Source: Paucibacter sp. Y2R2-4
GTDB lineage: Bacteria; Pseudomonadota; Gammaproteobacteria; Burkholderiales; Burkholderiaceae_C
Assembly: GCF_025717535.1 (NCBI RefSeq)
Contig: NZ_JAJIRO010000001.1
Span: forward strand, 310,001 to 374,000
Direction of reading: 5' to 3'
Length of the DNA: 64,000 nt
The notes below the pieces were generated by a model that saw only the letters and a program-made list of their open reading frames with translations, was not told the origin of the DNA and did no database searches. Position numbers and translations under genes: made by a program. This document shows, piece by piece, positions 47,499 to 55,979 of this stretch; positions within the stretch are counted from its first letter, which is position 1, and the number at the start of each line of letters is the position of its first letter.

Positions 47499-48866
47499 AT
47501 GGTGAATCGAACGCAATTTTCTTTCAGCGAGTTGGAACAGTGGCTGCAACAACAAAGGGTGACCGAGATCGAGTGTCTGGTCCCTGACCTGACCGGGGTG
47601 GCGCGCGGCAAGATCCTGCCGCGCCAAAAGTTCACCGAAGACCGCGGCATGCGCTTGCCCGAAGCGGTGGTAGCCATGGGCGTGACCGGCGAGTTCCCCG
47701 AAGAAGGGCCTTACTACGACGTCATCAGCCCGAACGACCGCGATATGCATCTGCGCGCCGACCCGACCACGGCCCGCCTGGTGCCCTGGGCCATCGACCC
47801 GACCGCGCAAATCATCCACGACTGCTTTGATCGCCATGGCGAGTTGGTGCCTTTTGCACCGCGCTCGGTCTTGCGCCGCGTCTGCGGCTTGTTTGAAGCC
47901 GAGGGTTGGGACCCGGTGGTGGCACCCGAGTTGGAGTTCTATCTGGTGGCCCGAAACAGCGACCCCGACATGCCGCTGAAGCCGCCCATCGGCCGCTCCG
48001 GCCGCGCCGAAACTTCGCGCCAGGCCTACTCCATCGACGCGGTCAATGAGTTCGATCCGCTGTTCGAAGACGTCTACGACTACTGCGAGAAGATGGAACT
48101 CAACGTCGACACCTTGATCCATGAGGTGGGCGCCGGGCAGATGGAGATCAACTTCTTCCACGCCCACCCCATGGGCTTGGCCGACGAGGTGTTCTTCTTC
48201 AAGCGCACGGTGCGCGAGGCGGCACTGCGCCACGATATGTTTGCCACCTTCATGGCCAAGCCGATTGCCGGCGAACCCGGCAGCGCCATGCATGTGCATC
48301 AAAGCGTGATCAATAAGAAAACCGGCCGCAACCTCTTCAGCAATGAAGACGGCTCGCCCAGCCAAGAGTTCTTTTGGTACATCGGCGGCTTACAAAAATA
48401 CATTCCGGCTGCCATGGCCTTGTTCGCCCCCTATGTGAACAGCTACCGACGCCTGGCCCGCTTCACTGCAGCGCCCATCAATATTCAATGGGGCACGGAT
48501 AACCGCACCGTCGGCATCCGCTCACCGCTGGCCGAGCCGAATGCGCGCCGCATCGAGAACCGCGTCATCGGCGCCGATGCCAACCCCTATGTGGCACTCG
48601 CCGCCACGCTGGCCTGCGGCTACCTGGGCATCAAGAACAAGGTCGAGCCCTCGCCGGAGTGCAAGGGGGACGCGTATTTGGGCGACTTCCAACTGCCGCG
48701 TAGCCTGGGCGAAGCCCTCAATCTGCTGCGCGCCGAGAAGGACTTGGCGGCCGTGCTGGGTGAATCCTTTGTGACCGTGTATTCCGAGGTCAAAGAGATC
48801 GAGTACGCGGAGTTCATGAAGGTCATTTCGCCCTGGGAACGCGAGCACCTGCTGCTGCATGTTTGA
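47499..48866 (+). CDS. puuA: Gamma-glutamylputrescine synthetase PuuA
   Basis: 455-residue glutamine synthetase-like enzyme, joining glutamate to putrescine with ATP. GS signature elements are visible: APELEFYLV, GAGQMEINFFHA, GEPGSAMHVHQSV, ARFTAAPINIQWGTDNR and ENRVIGADANPYVALAA. The Trp-Gly-Thr-Asp region replaces the glutamine synthetase ammonia-site pattern, fitting the PuuA/SpuI subgroup. It is in the same strand run, 54 bases after puuD and 18 before spuC. Spermidine could also be a substrate. Confidence 0.9.
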   Translation: MVNRTQFSFSELEQWLQQQRVTEIECLVPDLTGVARGKILPRQKFTEDRGMRLPEAVVAMGVTGEFPEEGPYYDVISPNDRDMHLRADPTTARLVPWAIDPTAQIIHDCFDRHGELVPFAPRSVLRRVCGLFEAEGWDPVVAPELEFYLVARNSDPDMPLKPPIGRSGRAETSRQAYSIDAVNEFDPLFEDVYDYCEKMELNVDTLIHEVGAGQMEINFFHAHPMGLADEVFFFKRTVREAALRHDMFATFMAKPIAGEPGSAMHVHQSVINKKTGRNLFSNEDGSPSQEFFWYIGGLQKYIPAAMALFAPYVNSYRRLARFTAAPINIQWGTDNRTVGIRSPLAEPNARRIENRVIGADANPYVALAATLACGYLGIKNKVEPSPECKGDAYLGDFQLPRSLGEALNLLRAEKDLAAVLGESFVTVYSEVKEIEYAEFMKVISPWEREHLLLHV

Positions 48867-48884
48867 TGCACAAGGAATGAAGTC

Positions 48885-50285
48885 ATGACGACAACGACAA
48901 CAACACGTAGCACCCAGGCTTGGCAGGCCGCGGATGCCAGCCACTTTCTGCACCCTTTCACCGACTTTCAAGGCCTGGCCAAAAAAGGCTCACGCATCAT
49001 CACGCGGGCCGACAACATCTATCTCTGGGACAGCGAGGGCCACAAGATTCTTGACGGCATGAGCGGTCTTTGGTGCGTGAACATCGGCTACGGGCAACAA
49101 AGCCTGATCGATGCCGCCGCCGAGCAGATGAAGCAACTGCCCTTCTACAACGCCTTCTTCCAAACCGCCACCATGCCGGCCATCGAGTTGGCCGAGGTGT
49201 TGGCCGAGATTGCGCCGGCGGGCTTTGAGCATGTGTTCTTCACCGGCTCGGGCTCGGAAGGTAACGACACCATTGTGCGCATGGTGCGGCGCTACTGGGA
49301 TGTGTTGGGGCAACCGGAGCGGCAGGTCATCATTGGCCGCAACAACGGCTATCACGGCTCCACCATGGCGGGGGCCTCGCTGGGCGGCATGAGCGGCATG
49401 CATGCGCAAGGCGGACTGCCCATTCCCAATATCAGCCATATCGAGCAGCCGCATTGGTTTGAGCATGGCCAGGGCATGAGCCGCGAAGACTTCGGCATCA
49501 AGGCCGCCCGCTGGCTGGAAGACAAGATCCTGGCCCTGGGCGCCAACCGGATCGCGGCCTTCATTGGCGAGCCGGTGCAAGGCGCGGGCGGTGTGATCGT
49601 GCCGCCCTCGACCTACTGGCCCGAGATCCAGCGCATTTGCAACAAGTACGGCATCTTGCTGGTCAGTGACGAAGTGATCTGCGGCTTTGGCCGCACCGGC
49701 AACTGGTTTGGCTGCGAGACCCTGGGCTTCAAGCCCGATCTGATGACTTTTGCCAAGGGCGTCACGTCCGGCTACATCCCCTTGGGCGGTGTGCTGGTGG
49801 GCGAACGAGTGGCAAAGGTCTTGATCGAGCAAGGCGGGGAGTTCAACCACGGCTTCACCTATTCAGGCCACCCCACCGCTTGCGCCGTGGCCCTGGCCAA
49901 TTTGAAGCTGCTGCGCGAGCAAAAAGTGGTGGAGCATGTGCGCGAAGACATCGGACCCTACCTTGCTCAGCGCTTTGCAGAGCTGAACGAGCATCCGCTG
50001 GTGGGCGAAACCCAGAGCTGCGGAATGATGGCCGCGGTGCAATTGGTGAAGAAAAAAGCCTCTGCCCAACAAGCCGCCCAGGTCTTCGACCCGGCGCTGG
50101 AGGTCGGCATGATGTGCCGCGCCCATTGCTTCGGCAACGGCTTGATCATGCGCGCCGTGGGTGACCGCATGATCGTGGCGCCACCGCTGGTGATGACGCG
50201 GGCACAGATCGACGAAATGATGACCCTGGTTCGCCGCTGCCTGGATTTGACGCTGGAGGAATTGATGCGTCGAGATTTGCTGTAA
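48885..50285 (+). CDS. spuC: Putrescine:pyruvate aminotransferase (SpuC-like)
   Basis: 466-residue class III aminotransferase. FTGSGSEGNDTIVRMVRRYWDV, ISDEVICGFGRTG-like (VSDEVICGFGRTGNWF) and MTFAKGVTSGYIPLGG with the PLP lysine are present. It matches SpuC, which transaminates putrescine (and related diamines) directly to 4-aminobutyraldehyde. With PuuA-PuuB-PuuC-PuuD, the island thus holds both known bacterial putrescine routes. It is 18 bases after puuA and 133 before potF. Confidence 0.9.
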   Translation: MTTTTTTRSTQAWQAADASHFLHPFTDFQGLAKKGSRIITRADNIYLWDSEGHKILDGMSGLWCVNIGYGQQSLIDAAAEQMKQLPFYNAFFQTATMPAIELAEVLAEIAPAGFEHVFFTGSGSEGNDTIVRMVRRYWDVLGQPERQVIIGRNNGYHGSTMAGASLGGMSGMHAQGGLPIPNISHIEQPHWFEHGQGMSREDFGIKAARWLEDKILALGANRIAAFIGEPVQGAGGVIVPPSTYWPEIQRICNKYGILLVSDEVICGFGRTGNWFGCETLGFKPDLMTFAKGVTSGYIPLGGVLVGERVAKVLIEQGGEFNHGFTYSGHPTACAVALANLKLLREQKVVEHVREDIGPYLAQRFAELNEHPLVGETQSCGMMAAVQLVKKKASAQQAAQVFDPALEVGMMCRAHCFGNGLIMRAVGDRMIVAPPLVMTRAQIDEMMTLVRRCLDLTLEELMRRDLL

Positions 50286-50418
50286 GCCCCAGTGCTGCGG
50301 CGGTGTCTTGTCCGCCACAACTGCGGGTTTCGGTGGATGGGCAGCGCGCCCACAAACCCTAGACTCATTGCAGATCCTTGCTTGTTTTTGCTCAGCCCTA
50401 TTTGAGAGGAAACCTTCC

Positions 50419-51570
50419 ATGAACTTGATCGCTTCGCGTCGCCCCCTCCCCCGTTTCGGCGCGACTTTGAATTCGGTGATGTCGGCCGCTTTGCTGGCTG
50501 CGGCCAGCTTGATGAGCCCGGTGGCGCAGGCGCAAGAGGAAGAAAAAGTCCTCAATGTCTACAACTGGTCCGACTACATCGCCGAAGACACGATCAAGAA
50601 CTTCGAGAAAGAAACCGGCATCAAGGTGCGTTACGACAATTTCGACAACAACGAAATCGTCCACGCCAAGCTGGTGGCCGGCAAGACCGGCTACGACATC
50701 GTCGTGCCCTCCAGCTACTGGGCCAAGCTGCAGGCCGACGGCGGCTTGCTGCGCAAGATCGACAAGAGCCAGATCCCCAACTACAAAAACCTCGACCCCG
50801 AGGTGCAGGCGCAGCTCGCCAAGCTGGACCCCGGCAATGAATTCTTCGTCAACTGGCTCTGGGGCTTCACCACCGTCGGCATCAATGTGGACAAGGTCAA
50901 GGCGGCACTCGGCGGCATGCCCATGCCCGAGAACGCTTGGGACCTGCTCTTCAAGCCTGAGTACATCAGCAAGCTCAAGAGCTGCGGTGTGAGCATGTTG
51001 GACTCGGCCACCGAGGTGGTACCCGCCGCCCTGCACTATCTGGGCAAGCCGCCCTACACCAAGTCCATCGGCGACTTTGCGGCTGTACCGGCCTTGCTGA
51101 AGGCGATTCGCCCCAGCGTCACCTTGTTCAGCTCATCTGGCTATATCAATGACCTGGCCAATGGCTCGATCTGCCTGGCGCTGGGCTTCTCGGGCGACAT
51201 CAATATCGCGCGCCAGCGTGCCATCGACGGCAAGACCGGCCAGAAGATCGAAGCCCTGATCCCCAAGACCGGCGGCATCATCTTCATGGATGTGATGGTG
51301 ATCCCGGCCGACGCACCTCGCCCCGGCAACGCCCACAAATTCATCAACTACATCCTGCGCCCCGAGGTGCACGCCAACCTCAGCAACAAGGTCTTCTACG
51401 CCAACCCGAACAAGGAGGCCAAGAAGTTCGTCAAGCCTGAGGTGGCCAACAACCCCAGCGTCTTCCTGAGCGATGCAGACATGAAGAAGATGGCGGCGCC
51501 CGACTCCATCAACAACGACATCCGGCGCCAGATGACCCGCATCTACACCTCCTTCAAGACCGGTCTGTAA
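50419..51570 (+). CDS. potF: Polyamine ABC transporter substrate-binding protein PotF/SpuD
   Basis: 383-residue periplasmic binding protein. The N-terminal signal (about 1-40) ends SPVAQAQEEEK. KVLNVYNWSDYIAEDTI and VVPSSYWAKLQADGGLLRKIDKS are core PotF/SpuD blocks, and the putrescine-site residues (Trp, Ser, Asp around NWSDY and SGYINDLANGSICLALGFSGD) are present. A GAGAGGA site precedes the ATG. It begins the transporter part of the island, with the ATPase gene 38 bases downstream. Preference for putrescine over spermidine is likely but not certain. Confidence 0.93.
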   Translation: MNLIASRRPLPRFGATLNSVMSAALLAAASLMSPVAQAQEEEKVLNVYNWSDYIAEDTIKNFEKETGIKVRYDNFDNNEIVHAKLVAGKTGYDIVVPSSYWAKLQADGGLLRKIDKSQIPNYKNLDPEVQAQLAKLDPGNEFFVNWLWGFTTVGINVDKVKAALGGMPMPENAWDLLFKPEYISKLKSCGVSMLDSATEVVPAALHYLGKPPYTKSIGDFAAVPALLKAIRPSVTLFSSSGYINDLANGSICLALGFSGDINIARQRAIDGKTGQKIEALIPKTGGIIFMDVMVIPADAPRPGNAHKFINYILRPEVHANLSNKVFYANPNKEAKKFVKPEVANNPSVFLSDADMKKMAAPDSINNDIRRQMTRIYTSFKTGL

Positions 51571-51608
51571 ACCCGCCCTGCCACGGCCTCAGCTGGAATC
51601 CTTCACCG

Positions 51609-52697
51609 ATGAGCAGCAACTACCTCCAAATCGACAATGTGGTGAAGGACTTCGGCGGTGGCGCCGTGGCCGTGGACCGCGTATCCATCGACATTGCCAA
51701 GGGCGAGATCTTCGCCCTGCTGGGCTCCTCCGGCTGCGGCAAGACCACCTTGCTGCGCATGTTGGCGGGCTTTGAAACTCCCAGCAGCGGCCGCATCATC
51801 TTGAATGGCCAAGACCTGGCGGGCCTGCCGCCTTATGCGCGGCCCATCAATATGATGTTCCAGAGCTATGCGCTATTTCCGCACCTCAGCGTGTGGGACA
51901 ACATCGCCTTCGGCCTGCGCCGCGATGGCTTGCCCACAGATCAAATCGCGACTCAGGTCGAGGCCATGCTCAAGCTGGTGCAGCTGGGCAAGTATGCACA
52001 GCGCAAGCCGCACCAACTCTCGGGCGGCCAACAGCAACGGGTCGCCCTGGCGCGCAGCCTGGCCAAGAAACCGCAGCTGCTTTTGCTTGACGAACCGCTG
52101 GGTGCGCTGGACAAAAAGCTGCGCGAGCAAACCCAGATCGAGTTGGTCAACATCATCGAAAGCGTGGGCGTGACTTGCGTGATGGTCACCCATGACCAAG
52201 AAGAAGCCATGACCATGGCCACCCGCATCGCGGTGATGAGTGAAGGCCGCATCCTGCAAATCGGCGCACCGGCGGATATTTACGAAACCCCGTCCAGCCG
52301 CTTCGTGGCCGACTTCATCGGCAATGTCAATTTGATGGAAGGCACGCTCAGCGTCGATGAACCCGACCATGTGGTGATCGCCTGCGCCGACTGCCAGCAC
52401 TATGTGGGCCATGGCATCACCGGCACCGCCGGCATGGCAGTGAGCGTGGCCTTGCGACCCGAGAAAATCCGCCTCAGCAGCGACAAGCCCGAGGGTGATT
52501 TCAACCAGGTGCGCGCCAAGGTGCGGGAGCTGTCTTACTTCGGCGCCTTCACCGTCTATCACTTGCAACTGCCCAGCGGACAACTGATCAAGGTCAGCGA
52601 GAGCAATCTGGCACGTTACCGCGAGCATCCACTGACCTGGGATCAAGAGGTCTGGGCCTCCTGGTCGCCCAGCTCGCAAGTGGTGCTCACGCACTGA
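51609..52697 (+). CDS. potG: Polyamine ABC transporter ATP-binding protein PotG
   Basis: 362-residue ABC ATPase. Walker A is LLGSSGCGKTTLLRML, the Q-loop follows, the signature LSGGQQQRVALARSLA and Walker B LLLLDEPLGALD are intact, and the C-terminal TOBE-like regulatory region has VALRPEKIRLSSDKP. PotG energises putrescine import with PotH/PotI. It sits between potF and potH, 15 bases before the latter. Confidence 0.93.
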   Translation: MSSNYLQIDNVVKDFGGGAVAVDRVSIDIAKGEIFALLGSSGCGKTTLLRMLAGFETPSSGRIILNGQDLAGLPPYARPINMMFQSYALFPHLSVWDNIAFGLRRDGLPTDQIATQVEAMLKLVQLGKYAQRKPHQLSGGQQQRVALARSLAKKPQLLLLDEPLGALDKKLREQTQIELVNIIESVGVTCVMVTHDQEEAMTMATRIAVMSEGRILQIGAPADIYETPSSRFVADFIGNVNLMEGTLSVDEPDHVVIACADCQHYVGHGITGTAGMAVSVALRPEKIRLSSDKPEGDFNQVRAKVRELSYFGAFTVYHLQLPSGQLIKVSESNLARYREHPLTWDQEVWASWSPSSQVVLTH

Positions 52698-52712
52698 AGC
52701 CGGGGCAAGCAC

Positions 52713-53675
52713 ATGAAGCCAGTTCAAGGTCTGCGGGCTCGCCTCTCTCAGCTGTTCTCGGGCCGGCATGCGGTGATTGCCTTGCCCTACAGCTGGTTGT
52801 TGCTGTTCTTTGCCCTGCCCTTCCTGATCGTCATGAAGATCAGCGTCTCGGAAATGGAGACGGTGCATTTCAAAGACCTGATTACTTACGCCGATGGGGT
52901 CTGGCGCCTAGCGATTAAGACCAGCAACTATGTCTTCATCACCGAAGATGATCTCTACATCAAGGCCTATCTGGCCAGCCTCAAATACGCGGCCATCACC
53001 ACCGCCGGCTGCCTGCTGATCGGCTATCCCTTTGCCTACTTCATGGCGCGCGCCCTGGCCTCGCTGCAACCGGCCCTGCTGATGTTGGTGATGCTGCCCT
53101 TTTGGACCAGCTTTCTCTTGCGAGTCTATGCCTGGAAGGGCTTGCTGGGTGAGCACGGCTGGGTGGCCGAGGCGATTGAGGCCTTGGGCTTGGATCAACT
53201 GCTCCTGGCTGCCGGCATGATCCCCGCCCTGGGCAAGCTGCTCAACACGCCGTTCTCCTTGGTGGTCGGCATGGTCTACACCTATCTGCCCTTTATGGTG
53301 CTGCCGCTCTATGCCAATCTGGCCAAGATGGATCTGCGCCTGCTGGAAGCGGCCAGCGATTTGGGTGCCACGCCTTGGCAGGCCTTTTGGCGCATCACCG
53401 TGCCGCTGTCGAAGGCCGGCATCATCGCCGGCTCGATGTTGGTCTTCATCCCCTGCGTCGGTGAGTTCGTGATCCCCGAGTTGCTGGGCGGCCCGCAGAC
53501 CTTGATGATTGGCCGCGTGCTCTGGGATGAGTTCTTCAGCAATAACGACTGGCCCATGGCCTCGGCGGTGGCCGTGGTGATGGTGCTCTTGATCATCGTG
53601 CCGCTGGCCCTGTTCAACCGCTATCAGGCCGAGAGCCAAAGCAAGGGCCCAAGCGCCGCAGGAGGCCGGCCATGA
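52713..53675 (+). CDS. potH: Polyamine ABC transporter permease PotH
   Basis: 320-residue inner-membrane permease with six hydrophobic segments. The EAA loop is LRLLEAASDLGATPWQAFWRITVPLSKAGI. The large periplasmic loop between the first and second segments (about 45-85) is typical of PotH. It pairs with PotI; the potI ATG overlaps its stop as ATGA. Confidence 0.92.
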   Translation: MKPVQGLRARLSQLFSGRHAVIALPYSWLLLFFALPFLIVMKISVSEMETVHFKDLITYADGVWRLAIKTSNYVFITEDDLYIKAYLASLKYAAITTAGCLLIGYPFAYFMARALASLQPALLMLVMLPFWTSFLLRVYAWKGLLGEHGWVAEAIEALGLDQLLLAAGMIPALGKLLNTPFSLVVGMVYTYLPFMVLPLYANLAKMDLRLLEAASDLGATPWQAFWRITVPLSKAGIIAGSMLVFIPCVGEFVIPELLGGPQTLMIGRVLWDEFFSNNDWPMASAVAVVMVLLIIVPLALFNRYQAESQSKGPSAAGGRP

Positions 53676-54529
53676 AGCGCGCGCTGCTAGGCCCCAAGGG
53701 CAGCCGCCGGTTTGGCATCGGCTGGATGGTGATGGCCTTCGCCTTTCTCTACCTGCCCATCCTGACCCTGATCATCTACTCCTTCAATGACTCCAAGCTG
53801 CCCTCGGTCTGGGGTGGTTTCACCCTCAAGTGGTACACGGCCCTGGCCAGCGATACCGAGTTGCTGAGCGGCCTGAAGCTTTCGCTGGAGATTGCAGTGG
53901 CCACCGCTACCGCCTCGGTCTTGCTCGGTTGCTTTGCCGCCTTTGCCTTGGTCAAGTACAAGCGCTTCCGCGGCCGCACCTTGTTCGCCGGCATGATCAA
54001 TGCACCGCTGGTGATGCCCGAGGTGATCGTGGGACTTTCCTTGCTCTTGATGTTGGTGTCCATGCAGCGGGCGCTGGGATTTCCGGAGCGTGGCGTTATG
54101 ACCATCTGGCTGGGACATCTGCTGTTGGGCATGGCCTATGCCACGGTGGTCATCCAGGCGCGTCTGAGCGAGTTGAGTCCGCAGTTGGAGGAGGCCGCCA
54201 TGAATCTGGGGGCGCGGCCGCATCAGGTTTTTTATCTGGTCACCTTGCCGATGATTTCGCAGTCCATGTTGTCGGCCTGGCTCTTGACCTTCTCGCTCTC
54301 GCTGGACGATGTGGTGCTGTCGGCCTTTTTGTCGGGCCCGGGTTCCACCACGCTGCCTTTGGTGATCTTCTCCAGAGCAAGGCTGGGCGTCAGCCCCAGC
54401 ATCAATGCGGTGGCCACCGTCATCATTGTGGTCGTGGCCATTGGCGTGGTGCTGGCCAGTTACTTGATCGCCAAGGCCGAACGCCGACGCAGCGCCGAGA
54501 TGGCCGCGGCCATGCGTGGCGGCCACTGA
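53672..54529 (+). CDS. potI: Polyamine ABC transporter permease PotI
   Basis: 285-residue permease with six hydrophobic segments. MVMAFAFLYLPILTLIIYSFNDSKLPSVWGGFT is the PotI/PotC N-terminal pattern, and LEEAAMNLGARPHQVFYLVTLPMI is the EAA loop. It is coupled to potH by ATGA. The next gene, a porin, starts 54 bases downstream. Confidence 0.92.
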   Translation: MKRALLGPKGSRRFGIGWMVMAFAFLYLPILTLIIYSFNDSKLPSVWGGFTLKWYTALASDTELLSGLKLSLEIAVATATASVLLGCFAAFALVKYKRFRGRTLFAGMINAPLVMPEVIVGLSLLLMLVSMQRALGFPERGVMTIWLGHLLLGMAYATVVIQARLSELSPQLEEAAMNLGARPHQVFYLVTLPMISQSMLSAWLLTFSLSLDDVVLSAFLSGPGSTTLPLVIFSRARLGVSPSINAVATVIIVVVAIGVVLASYLIAKAERRRSAEMAAAMRGGH

Positions 54530-54583
54530 TAGCACTTCCCCTTTTTCCTCCCTCCTCCTCGCTCTAAAAAAAGGAAGACGATC

Positions 54584-55969
54584 TTGAAACATTCCTTCAC
54601 GCTCGCCGCGCTGACGATGGCTCTTGCCGCGGCCTTCCCCAGCTTCGCCCTGGCCCAGACCAATGATGAAGTACTGAAAGAGTTGCGCGCGCTGCGCGAA
54701 CGGGTCAATCAGTTGGAAGAGAAACTCAAAGCGGCCGAAGCCAAAGCTCCGGCCGCCGCGCAGTGGGGCATGACGCCGCAGCAAGCCCAGGAGTTCAACC
54801 GCATTGCGGTCAAGACCGAGGCCTTGGAAGACGCGGCCGAAGCCATGGGCACCAAGAACTTAAAAATCAGCGGCTTCATCGATCCGGCCTTTATCTATAA
54901 CCGCGCTCAAGACAGCGCGGGCTTTCAACTGCTCAACAAAGACCCCTACGCCTACGACAACGGCTATTTCGGCATGGCCTTGATCGACTTCCAAAAGGAA
55001 ATGGAAGGCGGCACCAAATGGCGTCTGACCCTGGCCCCCGAGCGCGGCACGGGGGCGGTCTTCAATGGCGGCTCCATCGTGCACGAAGCCTCGGTCAACA
55101 TCCCCTTGGGCGATTTGCAAACCCGGCTCTGGCTGGGCCAGATCCCTGACTGGACCGGCTATGAGATGACGCTGTCGCCGCTGAACAAGCTGGTTACTCA
55201 CAACCTCTTGTTTGACTTCACCGCGCCCACGGCCTACACCGGCGCGGTGCTGGATCTGACCCTGGGAAAATGGCTGGTCAAGGCCGGACTGGCCAATGTC
55301 AACAATGCCCGCAAGTCCAGTGGCAACACCACGCCGGCGCTGATTTACCGCGTCGACTATGCCAAGGGTGAGTTCCAGGGCTTTGGTTTCACCGGCCTGC
55401 ATGGCAAGGCCTACAACTACGCGGCCGACGCCCTCTTGGCCGAAGGCGAGCGCGCGCGCGACACCCGGGTGGATCTGCTGGAAGCCGATGCCTACTTCAT
55501 CCGCGGCGACTGGACCCTGCAAGGCCAAGTCAGCTGGGGCCGCCAAAAAGGTAGCGCCATCTTCCACGACGACGGGCAACTGCGTGATGCCAGCTGGACC
55601 GGCCTGTCCGCCCTGGCCGCCTACAAATTCATCCCGCGCTGGGAAGCCGTGGCGCGCTTGGACTACCTGAGCAATAGCAAGAACGGCGGCGGCTTGTTTG
55701 GCTACAGCGACAATGACGGCCGTAACGGCCTGGGCCGTGGCAATGGCTTCACCTGGGACGAAGCCAACCCTGACCCAATTGGCGCCGCCAAGGGCGCAGA
55801 CCGTTATGCCCTGACCCTGGGCCTGAACTATCTGTTCAACCCAACCACGCTGTTCAAGCTGGAATACCGCATGGACGCTGCCAGCGAGGCCGTCTTCTTG
55901 AACCGCAGCGACAACAGCTGGGGCAAGCGCAACCACCTGCTGGGCACCTCGATGGTGGTCAGCTTCTGA
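54584..55969 (+). CDS. DUF3138-family outer membrane porin-like protein
   Basis: 461-residue outer-membrane protein. A signal peptide (1-25, ending FALAQ) precedes a coiled coil (about 27-50, DEVLKELRALRERVNQLEEKLKAAE). The rest shows alternating beta strands ending in the outer-membrane terminal Phe (GTSMVVSF). The KNLKISGFIDPAFIYNRAQD segment and general layout match DUF3138 proteins of betaproteobacteria. A TTG start at 54584 has a strong AAGGAAG site 6 bases upstream. It lies between potI and puuC, so it is probably a polyamine-entry channel. That function is inferred from context. Confidence 0.8.
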   Translation: MKHSFTLAALTMALAAAFPSFALAQTNDEVLKELRALRERVNQLEEKLKAAEAKAPAAAQWGMTPQQAQEFNRIAVKTEALEDAAEAMGTKNLKISGFIDPAFIYNRAQDSAGFQLLNKDPYAYDNGYFGMALIDFQKEMEGGTKWRLTLAPERGTGAVFNGGSIVHEASVNIPLGDLQTRLWLGQIPDWTGYEMTLSPLNKLVTHNLLFDFTAPTAYTGAVLDLTLGKWLVKAGLANVNNARKSSGNTTPALIYRVDYAKGEFQGFGFTGLHGKAYNYAADALLAEGERARDTRVDLLEADAYFIRGDWTLQGQVSWGRQKGSAIFHDDGQLRDASWTGLSALAAYKFIPRWEAVARLDYLSNSKNGGGLFGYSDNDGRNGLGRGNGFTWDEANPDPIGAAKGADRYALTLGLNYLFNPTTLFKLEYRMDAASEAVFLNRSDNSWGKRNHLLGTSMVVSF

Positions 55970-55979
55970 GGTCTTTTCT

